A DNA stretch of 64,000 nt from Durusdinium trenchii (GCA_963970005.1 CAXAMN010021362.1:190563-254562), one strand, 5' to 3'. Positions 9,377 to 24,300 are shown, counted from the first letter of the stretch. The notes: generated from the sequence alone by a model not told the origin. Made by a program: numbers and translations.

Positions 9377-12300
9377 GTTCGATGATATGGTGCGTTCTCC
9401 GCCGTTTTCGGGTTCTCGTTCTCAGCGGATTCGGGCAGCGACGGCTTCGGAAGTAGAAGTCTTCCATTTTCCACGCAGCATGCAGAACGGTTGATTTTTT
9501 GTTGGCGTCCGACCACGTGCTGGCTCCTAAAGTGACCCTCACTCACAAAGTGTATTGGACACGGTTCTATTTAGCATGGACCCTTGCGCAATGTTCATGT
9601 CATGTTCTTGATCGAACTCATGGCAACTCGCTGGTGTCAGCCTGACACCAGTACCGCGCAGGTGAAAAACGTTGCCAACTTCGGACGGCTTCAAGAAGAA
9701 TGTGACCCGCCCAGATGGCCTGTGACATGGGCGAAGGGAGACATTTTTGGAAGAGTTACAGTCGTATACGCAAAACAGAGCAAACCCTAGTTATATAAAC
9801 ATTATAAACCCCCAAATAGATAGAACAAGTAGATTCCCACTAAAAATTGTATTGGAAACCGTTTCTATCTATTTGGGGACCACTATACTGATTGGGTTGG
9901 TTTTACACACCGCTGGATTTCGAAGCCCCAACAACAGACTTCTTGGCTCCATGGTGTTAAAAAGGTAACCCTTCTTCAAACAGGTGGACCCTCTCCACCA
10001 TCGTTCTTTTCCCCAAGATTGAAAGAATTGCAAGACTGCTGCTACGGCCTGCATGAACAGAGCAAGGTATGGGCCATATTAGTGGAAGAATATCAGGCTT
10101 TGAAGTGCTCATTTGACCTACAGATCAAGCGGATGTTTTGCCAAAAGTGTTTAACACACAACCCCCTGCCCAACCCCTTGAGAATGAAACCTTTGGCGGG
10201 ACTCCCATTTTACTTATGGCATCCTATGGCCCTGGAGAGGGCTCCACTCCTGCTCCAAGCGACCGGTGGGCCGCAGGTGATGTGATGTCACTGGTGCTGG
10301 CAGCTGGGCAAGGGAGTCGATCGGTCGGACCTGCGGCGTGCGGTTGGTGGCCTAGGCGGCCTAACCCAAAGAAAAAACAAACCTATATAGGCCTATACAT
10401 TGCATGCAGGGGAAGATGAATCGGCGAGACATTCCACCATGTGACCCTGTGACAATGTTGGGTTTGAAAGCAGCCAAAGGGTCCCGAGTAGCCCCTGGCC
10501 TGCAGATATGTTCTCTTGCATGTGCATCACCAGTGGTCAAGACAGATTGTAATCTAGTAGGGCGCCTATGAATTGGAGGGCACGTGTTTCGCACCCAAAG
10601 CATCCCAAAGCCTTGCTTCGGCAATCCGCAGCTCTTTTGCGCCTCAGGCCAAGTATAAGGGAAAGATTAATCTTCCAGAGTTCAAAGCAGTGACTTTGGC
10701 CTCCTTGCGCTCCCTTCTGCCGGCGGAATGGGACTCCGAGCATGAGGTGTTTGGGGGCGGGGCTCCGGAGAGTTGTCATCGTCGGTTCAGAAAGGACTCC
10801 ACACAAATGAGGAACTTATGAGTTGGCTCATGAGTTTGCGGTGCTGGATGGCGCTGGCTTTCTCACATCATATCTCATGATATCATATGGACTCGTTTGG
10901 CCACAAATGGTTTTCCAAAGAGTGGGAGGTTTGGCTGGAAGTTGTTTGTCAATTTGATGGATTCCTTTTGCTCCAGCATATAGGCAGCCCACAGTGGACT
11001 GTTCACCTGGCTATGCAGGACTTGGCATTCCATACATTCCCTGTGATCGTGAAGTTCCAGTTTTTAAGCGGGCCTGTGTCCCAGGTACACTGTGACTATA
11101 GCTGGTGAATGTGGGTTACATTATTCTGTGTATATCTTGGGCAAGCGGATCCAACGCCATGATTGCCGCACGTGGTACGTTCGACCAGGTGGCTTGGGCC
11201 TGGCTTTGGGAGAACATCGAGGGCTTGTTGAGTGCAATGCTGGGGAAACCCAAGCTGCAGGAAGAGGCGCTGGAGCAGTACTTTGCGCCGCTCGACAGAC
11301 CAATCCCGAGCCACTCGAGAGCTAGGTGAGAGTGGAGAACCTGAGAATCCCCATTGGTTCTGGAGTGAAGTGTTACGTATGCAAGGATTGACCAGGAATA
11401 GATGAGGGCTGCGAGGTTTGAGGTATGGACCGTGGGTCACATGCAGATTGCTGCACACAGATTTTTTACGCTTAACTTCCATGGGCCCTCTGACATGCTC
11501 CTGGTTTGCCTTTGAATTGCCCAAAAGCCGTTGAAACTGGTCGAACGGCAGCGTTGAAGCCTTGAACTGTGGTCTCCCCGCTGGTGGTCGATTGCAGCTC
11601 CTATCAAACCATAAACCCACGGAACCGACATCGTGGAATATCTACTTTGAATATCTACCCCAGAGGCTCCATGTATGCCATATATGCCTACATTGACCCC
11701 CGAAACCACCCCAACTGATCGGCATATATGCCAGTCCCATGGAGTGTTTGGGTCCTTTTCTTCGGCCCAGGCGAATCCCCGACACCGTGGATTGGCAGAC
11801 CCTGCGGAGCCAACTCTTCCCGTCCTTCTTGGAGGCCACCCCCACTGCTCAAGGTGCGGTCGGGGCCGGAATCTGAACGGGGCCGGAAGCCGAGCGGGAT
11901 CAACGGGTCCGAACGGGATGAACCGGTGTCCGCAGGTGTTGGATGAAGGGATGAATATGTTTGGATATGCTTGGTGAAGACTGCAGCGCTGGGCGTCATG
12001 ATGCGTCATGATGCGTCATGAGAAGAAGGACATGTGGTGATTAGAGAGTTCCTTTGGGCATTGGCCAGGGGCTGGCCCGGCGACGGGAACAGACTCCCTC
12101 GGCTTGAATCGGCGGCGGACGGGTCGGACCCCGACCGTTTTCTTTGTTGGGCCAACATCGGAACAACCATGTCCTCCCGCTGTTGTTCCAGTTTGGTCCG
12201 CTGTTTCTTGGGATCCACAGGCTATATTGTAATGTATTTTATCTATATATATATATAATAATGTATTTTAATATATATATATATATGTTCGGACCCCGTT

Positions 12301-15300
12301 TGATAGAACAGTAAATGTCCTCTAAACATGTATTGAAAACAGTTCCTATCCATATATTCGGGGACCACTATAGAAACAATCCCGAATCCGTAGATACCTG
12401 ATACATTCCTGGATTAATACTGGTGATTTTCTTAGAACCTTGGGTGATTTTTGTAACACACTCCAAGATCTACCTAGGTCCTCGGTGATCCGAAAGACAA
12501 AAGATCACAGTTCACTTACTTCTGTTTTTTTCTCACGGGCGCCCATCAATGAGCCACAAGATGCTACCATAGCCCACCAAAAACAAGAAACAACACAGAA
12601 AACCAGAACAACTATTTCTCGATGTCATTCTAACCACTGACACTGGACCGCAGGGTACTTGAAGCAATCCGCCACCCGTATCAACTTCGTCGCAGAGAAG
12701 ATCATCCTTCACTCTTTGGCTCCTCAGTTTGCTTAAGCAGTCGGTTTTTTTTTCCATCGGCGAGGGGAAGATGATGGAGTAATCCCCAAAATTGATGTCA
12801 ATCAATCATTGCACTCATATTTGAACCTGGATTCTGGATGATTGAAATGTTTGAACACAATATTTGAACGATGTCTATGCTTTGGGAACCACAAAACAAC
12901 CGAGCTTGTGCTCCTGCCCTTCCCTCAAAAGGGAGCTTTTGTGATGGTCAATTGCGAAATGAGGCCCCTGTCTTACCAAGGCAACATGAATAGATAATAA
13001 GATAGGAAGATGCAATAGATACCACGTGCAGAATGCACCTTGTTTGCCAGGTTTGTATAGTTAGTGTTCAATAGTTTATCAATGTCAAGCTTTTAAGTTT
13101 GAAATAGTTTGAGCATGTGTGCAAGAATGAGTTTGCCGTTTGCGCTTGTGAAGACAGAGAGCACGTGAAGCTAGATCCCCCATGTTGGACCGCACAACAC
13201 CAAAAGGATCCACCTGGTATTAGAGTGGTTCCTCATCCAGACGCTCCATATATGGAATACATGCTTATATTGAGGCCTGAAGACTCCGGCCCTATATAAG
13301 TGATCGGCTGTAGGCCATGGAGTGAAACAGGGATGCTTCGAGTCTTGAACTGCCCCAAACTTGTGCACCTTACTACGGGAGACTGACTACCCACCCAGAC
13401 GCCACCCTGGACCCTCAGGTGTGGAGGTGTGGAGGGATCTCAGGTCTCGAATCCTGCGTTTGGAGTGTTTGGGCAGGTATCTTGCAATGCCTGACATGGG
13501 GGGACATGTCCTCCATGTATTTCCATGTATGTCCAAGACATTGTTTGCTTACTCTTGCTGTACGTATGACGAATACCTCAACCTATTAGAACCTAGAACC
13601 TATACATCTTAAATCTACAACATCCATCTTACATACCCTCCGACTTGTCTTTGCAAAGCCCATGCCCGGGCGCCCACCTCAAAGGAGATCTATCGGGCGC
13701 CACGGAAGATGGTGGAGGAGATCTCGGCCGTCGGCTTGCGCCACGTCGGCCGCTCGGGCGGATGTCTGAATCGGTGTCGGGAAGTCCCCATGGTGTCGGG
13801 GCGCCAGGGAGGCGGGGTGTTTTGGAAAGTTGGGAAAAATACAGGAGTTGTTTGTATTTTGTCCCTTCTATTTTTGGTTTTGGTTGCTTTTCTTACGCAA
13901 AGGGCCTTCAAGGGCAATGACATTCGATTGAATTTGTGTTAGACATCGTCAGCAGCATTTTCGCATGGCACCTGAAGCATGGTGGTGGTTTCAGCCACGA
14001 GGATTTGGTGAATGGAGGGGACATGTCTGGTGCTTGACCATCTGGATCCGAAACTTCTCATGGTTTCTCTCCGTTCCTAAAGACCCGGTCACCGGTCTCC
14101 AGTTCCGCGCGGTGTCTCGTCTCAGGCTATGGAATCCCCACGGAGATTTTCCCGCCATTTGTCACGTGCTCGGTGGACCTGCTGAAGTCCTTAACACAGG
14201 CCACCGACGTCCCTGCGCGGACGGAAGCGATTTTTGGGGAGTCAGAGGGAAGTCGATGGAGCAACACATGGGAAGTCCAGACATCAGGATGACTATGTGA
14301 AGCGCAGATGTGGAAGGATTGAGCGGTTTCTTTCGCTTTGCAACAAGAGTGTTAACCAAGGGATTGACTGGGTGTGCCCCAGGGGTGTGAACCAAAGGTG
14401 AGCATCCACCTGAGCCTATTATGCACCAGCCCACGCCCCAAGGGGACATGCACCATCAGCACCGCCACTCTTTCATTGTTGCTTTTCTTTTTTAAGGCGG
14501 TGGTGTGGCCGTGTTGCATCATCTTCCTTCTCTCGATCAATGGGAGACCATCGGCCCCATCCCGCTGTCATCCTCCTTCCTTCCATCATCATCCCCTAGG
14601 GATCCAGTCGTACCTCCTCAAAAGGTACGACTGGACCCTCCTGGGTGCGACTGGATCCTTAGGGATCCATTTGCATCCGCATCCCTTTTGCCACACGACG
14701 AGTCACACTGGGCTTTTCGGCCCTGTGGCCAGGACGAGCTCACCATCGAGGCTTTCCGCTGGTCGCTCTCGCTGATGTCGAAGATCATGATGCGCACCAT
14801 CTCCGAAGGCTCGAGAATTCCGCAACTGAAGAACAATGCCTGGACAGACGCTGCTGTTCTCCCTCGGGTTATCGTAGGGGCTCATGTGAGGTGGTTGCTT
14901 TGTGGCCACCTTTGTGGCCACATGTGGCCATGGCTCGCCAGGCTCGACACTGGTGATGAAGGCCATCAATGCCAACCAGAAGTTTCAACTGAAAAGGGCC
15001 ATGGAAGCCCCTCGGACATGAAAAACACATGGAAGGACAGGAAACCACCCACCGACCCTGGTGGCATGAGAAAGATGAAGGGAACATTATATTCCGGCAT
15101 GGTATGTTCCCACTCTAGACTATTCTAGACTCCATAAACAGTATATAAGTCTGTTTTTGGCCTGCGACTTTTCTGGTTAGTGAACTTTTGCAAACTTGTT
15201 GTACGGATCAAACGGTGTGTCAGCAAAAGTTGAGGGGATTGATTATCATTGGACATGTGTACAGCGGACATGACGCTCAAATCAAGGCGGTGAATGGAAG

Positions 15301-18300
15301 ATGGAGTCTCAACCAAAATGTTCAGGTCCATGTACCGGTCCCAACCAAGCACCCCAACAATCACCCAAGCATCTTCCGTTTCTCGTCCCATCATGTCCCG
15401 TCTCGCTCGCTTGGCGAGACGGTCGGCCTGGGTCCTTCTCGACTCGAGGTCTGTGCGCGAGGGCAAAGGGCCAAGGAGCTGCTGAACATCACCGCAGGGT
15501 CGCAATCCATCTCGCCCTTCTACTGGGCCATTGTGCCTTTACGGCACGCCGACGCCTTCAACGGCCGTCAACGGGCGCGTTTTCTTTGGGCGGGCGGGGC
15601 CACAAGGGTGAGAGGATCGGCGACGGCGGTGGGCGTTTCATTGGTGTTTTCGTCCTGATGACGTCCTGTCATCGTCTCATGGTCCTGATGTTGGTGTGTC
15701 ATCCCATGATCAGAGACAACAGTCGCCAGCAGACAATCAATTCTCCTGGCAAACTGTAGAGGCGCACTTTGTTTTCTTCCCACGTTCGCGATTTGAGGGC
15801 GACTCAGCCTAAGCATGTCCTGACAGCTGCATGTCCTCGCACCTTTCATGAGATGTCACCCATGAAGATCTGTCATCAGACATGAAGCTTCACTGCAGCT
15901 TTATAAAGGTCGCCCATGGTCGCTTCACCAGCTTCGCCAGCGCGAAAAGAGCGTGCGCGCGCCAAAAAAACACCACCTGGAGCGCGGATGAGCGCGCTCT
16001 CCACGTCTCTCAGGACAGTGGTGCACTGATGTGCGCAGAAGTCATGTTGGAGGATTTGCTCACGATCCGTGCGGACCGGGATGTCGGGGGACCGAGAAGA
16101 TGCTGTTTTCAGCTGCTGCAAACATGATGTGGACACTGCACTAGAGGTCTGGAGAAGTCCCCCTGTTCAATTGCGCTGTTTGTTGGCATGCTTAGCGGCA
16201 TTCCTGTCAGGTCTACTACTACGGAGTGGATGCACTTTTCACCACACATACGGAATGCGTTCAGAAGATCTGCGCACGAGCACCCACCTTGATGCCGACT
16301 TTATTAGATGCTTGGCCATCCGGAGGGCTTGGGGACCACAGGTCCCCGAAGACTGGTGGATGGGACTCTTGATGTTTCTAGACGGTTCGTATGTTTTTTT
16401 GCATCAGATGACTTCATAATGTATCCTCACACCCATGAACCCAGGACGAAATGGTGACAGGTGTACTGTATACTGATTAAGCACTACTCTATTTGCAGGC
16501 ATCTATTATATGCATATATATTCTATTGATTATCTGATTCAAATGCTTCTTTTGCTTCCCTCTCCATGTTGTGGGGATGATCACAATGATCCGAGGAGAA
16601 TCTCAGAAGTGTTTGGAATTTGGAATCACAAGATTTGTAGGTAAGCTAGGAAGGACCCAATGGACAATGACATATGGCGCACAAATCTTGTGTGGTGCCC
16701 TTTTTTTGCTGGAGATCACATCCAGCATTCATCCGTTTCTAAGGATGGCTTGGTGTGGCGTTCTCGGCAGACCAAAGAAGGTATGCGCCGAGTGAACTAC
16801 TACGTGAAGCATTTGATCCAGGACCCCTCCGACAGCTAATAGCGTCAGTGAGAGCACTGGATTGCAGCACACCAGCTAATTCCCAGCTGTTGTACCATTT
16901 CGGTAACACATGTGAACTAACATTCCTTTTCAGAACCCGTTTCTCGCGTGCACAAAGTCACGTCACAGAGTTTCTCGGGCGCCGGGCAGCGCGTGTTCAA
17001 TGGTCGCAATGGCAGTGTTTGCCTCCGTTGGAGAAGCGTTTTGTCCATTAAGAGCCGTTTGGCGCACGGGGCCGTGCAATCCTTTCGCAACAGCCTTTGG
17101 GCATCGTTTTGAGCTTCCAACGTTCGACCGAAAAGGAACGATGCACTCACCAAGCCTGTTTCAGAGATGTCGGTGATCGTCGATAGTTTCCCATCGAAGA
17201 CTCCAGGATTTGGACGGCTACTTCAGCTCCAACTTGGAATGGTTGGTGGAGCACAGTGATCCCAAGCGCCTGGATTGATTTGGATCGACAGGGACCTGGA
17301 TGGGCTCCAAGTTGGGGTGGTTCGTTCAAATCCGAGAAGCGAACTGATGATGGGGAATGATGGGGATATTGTTTTTGTTAGTCGAACTCTGCCCAAGACC
17401 GCCTAACATCAAGAAGTTCTGGGGGGATTCTGTTCTTTGGATACAAGAAGGTGGCACAACCCCGCGAGTTTCCAAAGGAATTCTCAGGTCCAGGTCAAAA
17501 CACAGAGAAACAAACAATCAATCAAACAAACAAACAAACAAACACACACACAATTTGATTGCTGCTTGCCCGGGCCTTGGGTGCATCTTCTTTGAGTTTC
17601 ATTTAATTTCCTCTAGTTTCTCGCTACTGCTCACACAGCAGTCTTGACTGATGGCAATGGAGAGAGAGAGAGAGAAACAAAGAAAGAACACACACACACA
17701 CATACACCGATATTACATACCTCTTACTGCACACACCTGTTCCACACCTTATAAGTACCGTATCATCTCGTCTCGTCCCTTTTCGACCAGCCCGGGCCCG
17801 AGCAGCCGCTGTCGCATCGTCTGAGGATGGTCCGACATCCCACAGTGATCCTCTTCTCCGATGTGTTGTGGCACCGCCTGGCCAGTCTTTCGGTGGAGTG
17901 AGAAGAGTGGTAGAATATTTTTAGGTATATAATATTAGCTATAATTATATACCACTAATATCCACTAATTTAATATTACTAGTGGTATATACCACCACTC
18001 TTTGGTAATATTAGTGTATAGTTATGACATATATGGAGTCTAGAGCCTCTGAAGATCTTAGAAGCATCGAGGTGGGAGCCAGACCAAGCCAAATTGGTTT
18101 CGTGTGCCGTGTGTTTTGTTTTAGGGGATGGCGGGTGGGGTTGATTCATGTTGATTCCTTTTCCCGATTTGTGGAGGGGTATTTATTCCGTTCACCCAAG
18201 TAGGGGCCCCTGAAAGCATCAATACTGACTGGAGCTTAGTAGGGAATAAGGGAATGAGCCCCCAATAGAGATTCTATTGGATCCATTCCCTCATTCCCTG

Positions 18301-21300
18301 CTAAGCACCAGTCAGAATACGTTAGTCTTTCTCTTTGTCAGAATGTGCTTTTGTTCTGTCCTTGACCACACGCCCAGAAATCGGTGATTGTGGAAATGCT
18401 TCACCAATAGAGCGGCGCTGTCACCTGACCTGTTAGGTTACAAGTTCATTCTCTCCAAGATCTACTTCCTCCTCATCTTGGGCGTTTCTCGGAGAACAAA
18501 ACCAGCCGAGAACGCCACAGGATCGGCTCGGACCCGTGAGTCGCCGGAGCGATCCCGGTGCTCCATAGACGGTTTGGTTTCAGCCGGCCATAGGAACCCG
18601 TGGGCTTGGGAAGTGCTGTTTTTCGGCAAGTGCTGCGTAGAGTACAGTCAAAAGACCCGTGATGTAGCAGCATGGTCGAATCCCAAGGGCTGTTCAGTGG
18701 CCCAAGCTTGTTCTTACATGTTGCACACAGAAATGGATTCCGATTGATCATTTGTGATGATGTTTTTTGCGCGACTTTCTGAGACCAGCAGAACTCCTAC
18801 GATCCCAGAATACCATGCCATACACTATAATAGCTAATCTATATCAATATCTAGCATGTATATCATTATGGATCTGGCTATAGTAGCTATATCATGCTAT
18901 ATCTAGCTATTTGGAGGCTCCAGGCTCCAATCCTCCAGAATCCTCGCGCCCCAGAATCCTCGGCCGCCGAGGTGTTCATCGTCGGCCAAGCCGCGTTGTT
19001 AAACCACCGCCTCGAGGAGACGCAGACCGTGGCGGAGGACGCCGCCGCTCGATGGGGTGGAACACCGGGCCGCAGCGCGGTCCGACCGGTCGTTTGTCCC
19101 AGTTGCCCCTTCCTTAAAGACTGGACACCACGCCTAGCATCCAAATGAAATCATTTCAATTCATTTAAGATATTTTAAGAGTCTATATTAGTAAATGACT
19201 GCGTCTAATTACTCTGGTCGGTTTTTGTGGCCATGTTCCAGCCTTCCGTTGAGAGAACCAGTTATTTGTAAACTCAAGAGCGCGTTAGAGACTCAAAACC
19301 AATGGAACACAAACATGAGTGGCAAAATGATGAATCCATGAGTGTATGGGGCTCTTCCTTTGTTGCAGGGTAATGGTTCACAAAAAGCTACAACCCACGT
19401 CACGTCCTTCTACCCTGGTCAGCCGGTCAAGCACGTTTTTCTACACCAGAGCAGATCCAGTTCAAGACTGGCCCAGGTGATGTTTGGCTGCCGGATTTTC
19501 AACTACATTTTTTCGATGTGCAAGTTGATCATCAGCCACTTGGACCGAAAGCACTCCCCATTAGACCGAAAGCACGTTCGTTCGCCCGGCGTGGTGGCTG
19601 CGCACGACCCTGGAAGTTTGGCCGGTTGGTGTTGGAACAATCCCTGGGAACAAAGTGACACGCAAAGACACGCTGACGATGACATGTTGTGAACACATTG
19701 AATACATTTTCACACTCACTTTAACAGACCATAGATGTGCAACCCTGGAGTTGAGCTTTGGAGCATTTAGACATATTTGGACCTCGTGCACATTGAACCT
19801 TTCTCATGATTCGATTCTCATGTGCAATATTTGCATTGCTGGAGAGTACTGTCCAGCTGAGTTACAACGCTCCTCAACTGGATCACGCTGGCTCTTATTG
19901 GCATAGTCTGGCAATTTCTACCAATATGAGGTCTATGTTTTGAAGGATGGCAATAGGGCAGCTTATGATATGCAGTGGCTCTCCTCAATGATCCTGAAGT
20001 GTAAGAGAAGCATTGAAGTAAGTGGGAGGAACCTGAAGATGAGATCGCAGCTCCCCACTTCTTCAATTGCATTGTAGAAAAGATTGACTCGTTGACCAAA
20101 CAACAACGACAACAACAACCACAGCAACACTAACAACCAACAACAACAACATCAACATACTGATACAGATACATACTGATCATGGCACTTAAAGACCGGT
20201 CCACAAGAAGTTGAAAAAGCACCCCCTTTGCAGCAGTCAGGCGTCCGAACCCATCGGTTCACCTTACAGCTCCATGGACACTGAGGTCAAGCCAATAAGA
20301 CCTACCGAGACCTTGGCAACGGGAACGTGCGGCGTGGCTCGGGCGCAACGCGACGCGGGGGGGGTTCTTTGCACCGCAGAACAGGTGAACATATGGAGTT
20401 AGAACCTACGTATGTTTTTTTGGGGGGGGAGGAGGAGTGAGAAACTCTGACGCAGTCTAGCAAGACGTGCAGATTGTTTTGCTCAAGTAGCTGAATCATG
20501 ACATATCATTGAGCCTGCGCGTATAGATGCCTCACGACACTTTGCGCGTTTTCATGATGTCCAATGCATGTTTCAGGGTTACTTCGTGCTTCTTCGGAGC
20601 TACAGCCCAATCTGGAACGAGCATTCCTGAGTTAACAATGACAAGGTGGCCAAAGATTAACCCAGAGCAGCCCAGTACTGTATTTGTTTGCAATCCCTGC
20701 GTCCTACTGGTATTAATATGTCTATATTAAAATGTATTTTAAACCTTCAAGTGTTCTATGTGCTTGCTATCATTTGTTATCTCATTCACGATCCATGCTT
20801 TACTTTTTACACCATCTTGGAATGATAAACACAAGCCGCGGTTGAGGGCAACCAAAAAACTGGATACTTCATGTTACAGCCGAGACTCTCGGAAAATTCT
20901 TGTCATTCCAGATGGATCTGTAGAATTGAAGTCGGATGTGGCACCAACTCTTTGTGACTGGCCAGTCAAGACGCACGCCGTGACTCAGCGTGACTCGGCT
21001 CGATCTGAGATGTTTGCCGATGCCCCGTCCCGGCGTACCTGTTTGAGCTGCAAGAGACGCCTGGAGCAGTTTTTAGCGAAGAGAGCGGTTTGTGCCTTTT
21101 CCCTGTTTCTGGAAGAAATCTTTCCATCTATTCATATGTGTTTGACATTAATGCAATGATATATATATATATTAAATTATATATAATTACATATAAGTTA
21201 CATATATGTTTACACATCAGGACTTGAACCTACTACCTCTAAACAGGCTTGCTTTGGGCAGCTGGACCCTTTTTGAGAAGTGGAGTTTTGTTTGCATAGA

Positions 21301-24300
21301 ACGATTGCTCCACTTGAGACCAAGTCTTCAGTAGCTGTGCCACAGCTTCGTCATCATCCTTCTTGTCGCATTCCCCACAGCTGTCGATAGGTCCGATAGG
21401 GGTGCCACGTTTCAGTGATCTGAGGATGGCAAATGTCACCTTGTTGCTCATCCTTTTGGTGATGTGCAGCCAGGAGACCTTTGGAACTTGGACTACGAGT
21501 CCTCACGGGTCAACAGCCTCCTCAGGGGATGGCTGTAACCGCACCAGGTAAGCCTGGAACATCGTATCGATGGGCAAGTTGCGATCTCATGCGATGTCCT
21601 TCGGTGTAAGCATTGCATGGTCGGTAGTACGGTATCATCGATGTTTCTTGGGTGCGCATGGTTTTCCCAATCACCTGCATGGTCGGCCAACATCGGCAAG
21701 GCTTTTCCCAGTTTGCTGGTCAACAGAGTGTACAACCAGATGCTACCATTGGTGCATTGGTTTCAAATCTTCGTTGTGATTTGCCACCCGGGCGAATCAA
21801 CTCCGAAGCAAGTACATTTGTGCACCGATTCCATAGGAAAGCTTGGCTTGGTAGACAGAGCTTCCTCCTATACGTGTTTGGTGGATCTCCTGTCGGACGT
21901 GTCCCTTGTCAAGATGTCACCACGGGCGTTCCTGGGATTTTACAAAATTTGCTGCGGCTGACTCCATTCCAAGCAGTACTGCATTCGTCATCAATGTTTA
22001 TTAGTGGTCAGCGGTCACATTCATGTTACGCATCCATATTTCCAAGACGTGTATAGTTGGGGCGACAAACATGGAAAAGGGCAACATGCACCAAAGAATC
22101 TAGACAAAAAAATAGTTTGGTTATGATCAAGTTCGCACCAAAGAGGTTCCTCAGATATGATGAATGGTGTGACGGGGAGTTGTTGTGTGAGGCGGTATGT
22201 GTCCCCAGCGAAAAACAAGCGCGCCCAAAGCAGATTAACACTCTAAAGAGGTGTTGAACATGGTTGTTCTATTTCTTTGGGAACCACTGTTGTTTGACTA
22301 TGAAGTACGTTTATTCTTAGTCACGAAAGGTAGCCCTTTAGGGGATACCTTGAGTTTGTCTTGCGAAGCAAGTGTTGGGACGTCCGGGTCTAATAATTGA
22401 TCGCTCAATTCAGNNNNNNNNNNNNNNNNNNNNNNNNNNNNNNNNNNNNNNNNNNNNNNNNNNNNNNNNNNNNNNNNNNNNNNNNNNNNNNNNNNNNNNN
22501 NNNNNNNNNNNNNCAACAGCTGATATAGTGTGTCCATGCTTGACTGCTTCAAGGCTCAAAGAGCAAGAGGATAAGACTCTGCGCATAAAAGACACTAGCG
22601 GTCTGCACCTCTACCGTGTACGCCCTAGTCACTCTTTCAGTGGTAGCGGAGCAGTGATCCTGGAAGACCCAGGTGAGCTCCTTTCCTAGGCATAGAATTG
22701 CTTGTGGGCAAACGGCCATGGATTGGATTGACGACTGGGAAGAGCCTGATGCGGATGTGGCTTATGAGCCAGCAGCCTACGTGAATAGGCATGTGAGAAG
22801 AGAACCAGCAGCAATAGCAATGACAACACAGGTCACTACAAAGGTGCCCCCATCTTATGATGGAAAGACTTCATGGTTTTCCTATGAGGATGCCATAGAC
22901 GATTGGTGTGATATCACCGAGCTGGAAGATGAGAAAAGAGGACCAGCATTGAGAAACAGATTAGAAGGAGAAGCAGCTGTATACAAGCGTGTTTTAGACA
23001 GAGATGCATTGAAGGCAAATGATCCACCAGGAGCCGGCGTAGAATATTTCAAACGAGTACTACGACCATATTTCGTGAAAGGATCAACCAATGTATTCCT
23101 GTATAGGTTCATGCAATTCGTGCGCTTCAATCGAGGATCAGCTGACATGATGAAATGGATGACAAGATTCCAGATTTTACTCCAAAGGCTTATGAGCAGT
23201 TGGATGGACATGTTAGAACCAGTCACTCAAGCACATCCACAAGTCCTAGCTCAGATGCAGGCAGATGCAGCGTTGACTGGAACAGCACCAACGGCAGAAA
23301 GGATTCAGGAAATCATGCAGACCATCAATGGCAATATGAGGGCTTTTCATCAGAACGAATTTCCTCTAGGAGAAAATCTCATTGCCTTACTCATGCTGTC
23401 ACTTGCAGATTTGTCTCAGGACCAGCGAAACACTTTGACTTCTTTGATGACTCATCGTGGCAGGGTCCTGCAGCAATACACCACAACAGAGTTGAGGACA
23501 GTGTTCATCGAGATGTTCTGCACGACAAAGACTTCAGTAGACAATCCTTTGATGCAGCCGACAGGTGCTGGAGGTAGAAGATCATTTTTCGTACTAGAAG
23601 AAGGAGAACTCGATGGTACATTTGGCTATTGGGCCGAAGATGAAGAAGATGGAACAGAAGGATTTTAGATGCCCTGGACGATGTCTTTTGGGTATATGAT
23701 GATCAAAACTTCTCGTGGTTCCAAAGGAGATTCCAAGGAAGAAGAGCCAGGAAAGGCAAAGGAAAAGGAAGAAGAAAAGGAAAAGGCAAAGGAAGATCAG
23801 GCCGCAGATTCTTCAGACCTCGTGGAAAAGGAAAAGGAAAGAGACGAGGTAAGGGCCATTTTGCTGATGAGCAACAGACAACATATCCAGAAGAGTACTT
23901 TGAAGAGAATCCTTATGAGGACACTTGGGAGTCAAACCAAGGAGCATATGATGCTATTCTTGCCGAAGATATGAATGACTATCTTCAAGGAGAATATGAT
24001 GATGCCAATGACTTTTGGCAACAGCTTGAAGAAGCGTGGTTTTCCCACAAAGGAAAAGGAAAAGGCAAGAGAAAAGGCAAGAAAGGAAAAGGAAAAGATA
24101 AAGGAGATGGCAAACAAGATGCAAACTATGCAAATCAACAACAGCCACGTTCTTTACCTGCACCTTCAAGATCTTCACAAGCATCAGGAGGTCAACAAGG
24201 TTTCTTTGCACATTGTGTGACAGCAGCAGCTGAAGTCCATGACAGTGAGGTGGACTTGCTGTCAGGCATGATGACCTCATGTCAAGATGAAGCTGACTGC

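Larger units (their letters stand above)
10679..15015 (+). other. Exon cluster 2 of the globin/channel gene (globin-like domain)
   Basis: Exons in order carry: LASLRSLLPAEWDSEHE (10679-10746, GT donor); VAWAWLWENIEGLLSAMLG (from 11189); YLKQSATRINFVAEKII (12654-12718, GC donor); EIYRAPRKMVEEISAVGLRH (13685-13748, GC donor); YGIPTEIFPPFVTCSVDLL (14126-14226, GC donor); AFRWSLSLMSKIMMRTISEG (14751-14808, GC donor); STLVMKAINANQKFQLKRA (from 14942). The GLRHVGYGIP junction spans 13748/14126 exactly in phase. The aromatic helix, the LKQS..R..F.AEKI helix and the H in GLRH before a YGIP turn fit the E/F-helix pattern of globin-like domains in protists. The exon or exons between 11.3 and 12.65 kb were not found. 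Heme binding is inferred, not shown. Confidence 0.65.

Noticed and set aside
21205..21240. Possible tRNA (B-box-like GGTTCAAGTCC on the minus strand)
   Set aside because: The T-stem does not pair and no A box or acceptor stem is found at the right distance.
22514..22639. The 126-bp repeat as a spliced-leader relict
   Set aside because: It lacks the conserved dinoflagellate leader, and its position before a primer binding site and after the last ORF fits an LTR.
22298..22689. ORFs running through the N gap
   Set aside because: They consist mostly of unknown residues across 100 N and of LTR sequence.
23954..24280. Hydrophobic minus-strand ORF opposite the start of pol
   Set aside because: It is the antisense of the Lys/Gly-rich Gag tail; the apparent membrane character is an artefact of AAG/GGA codons.
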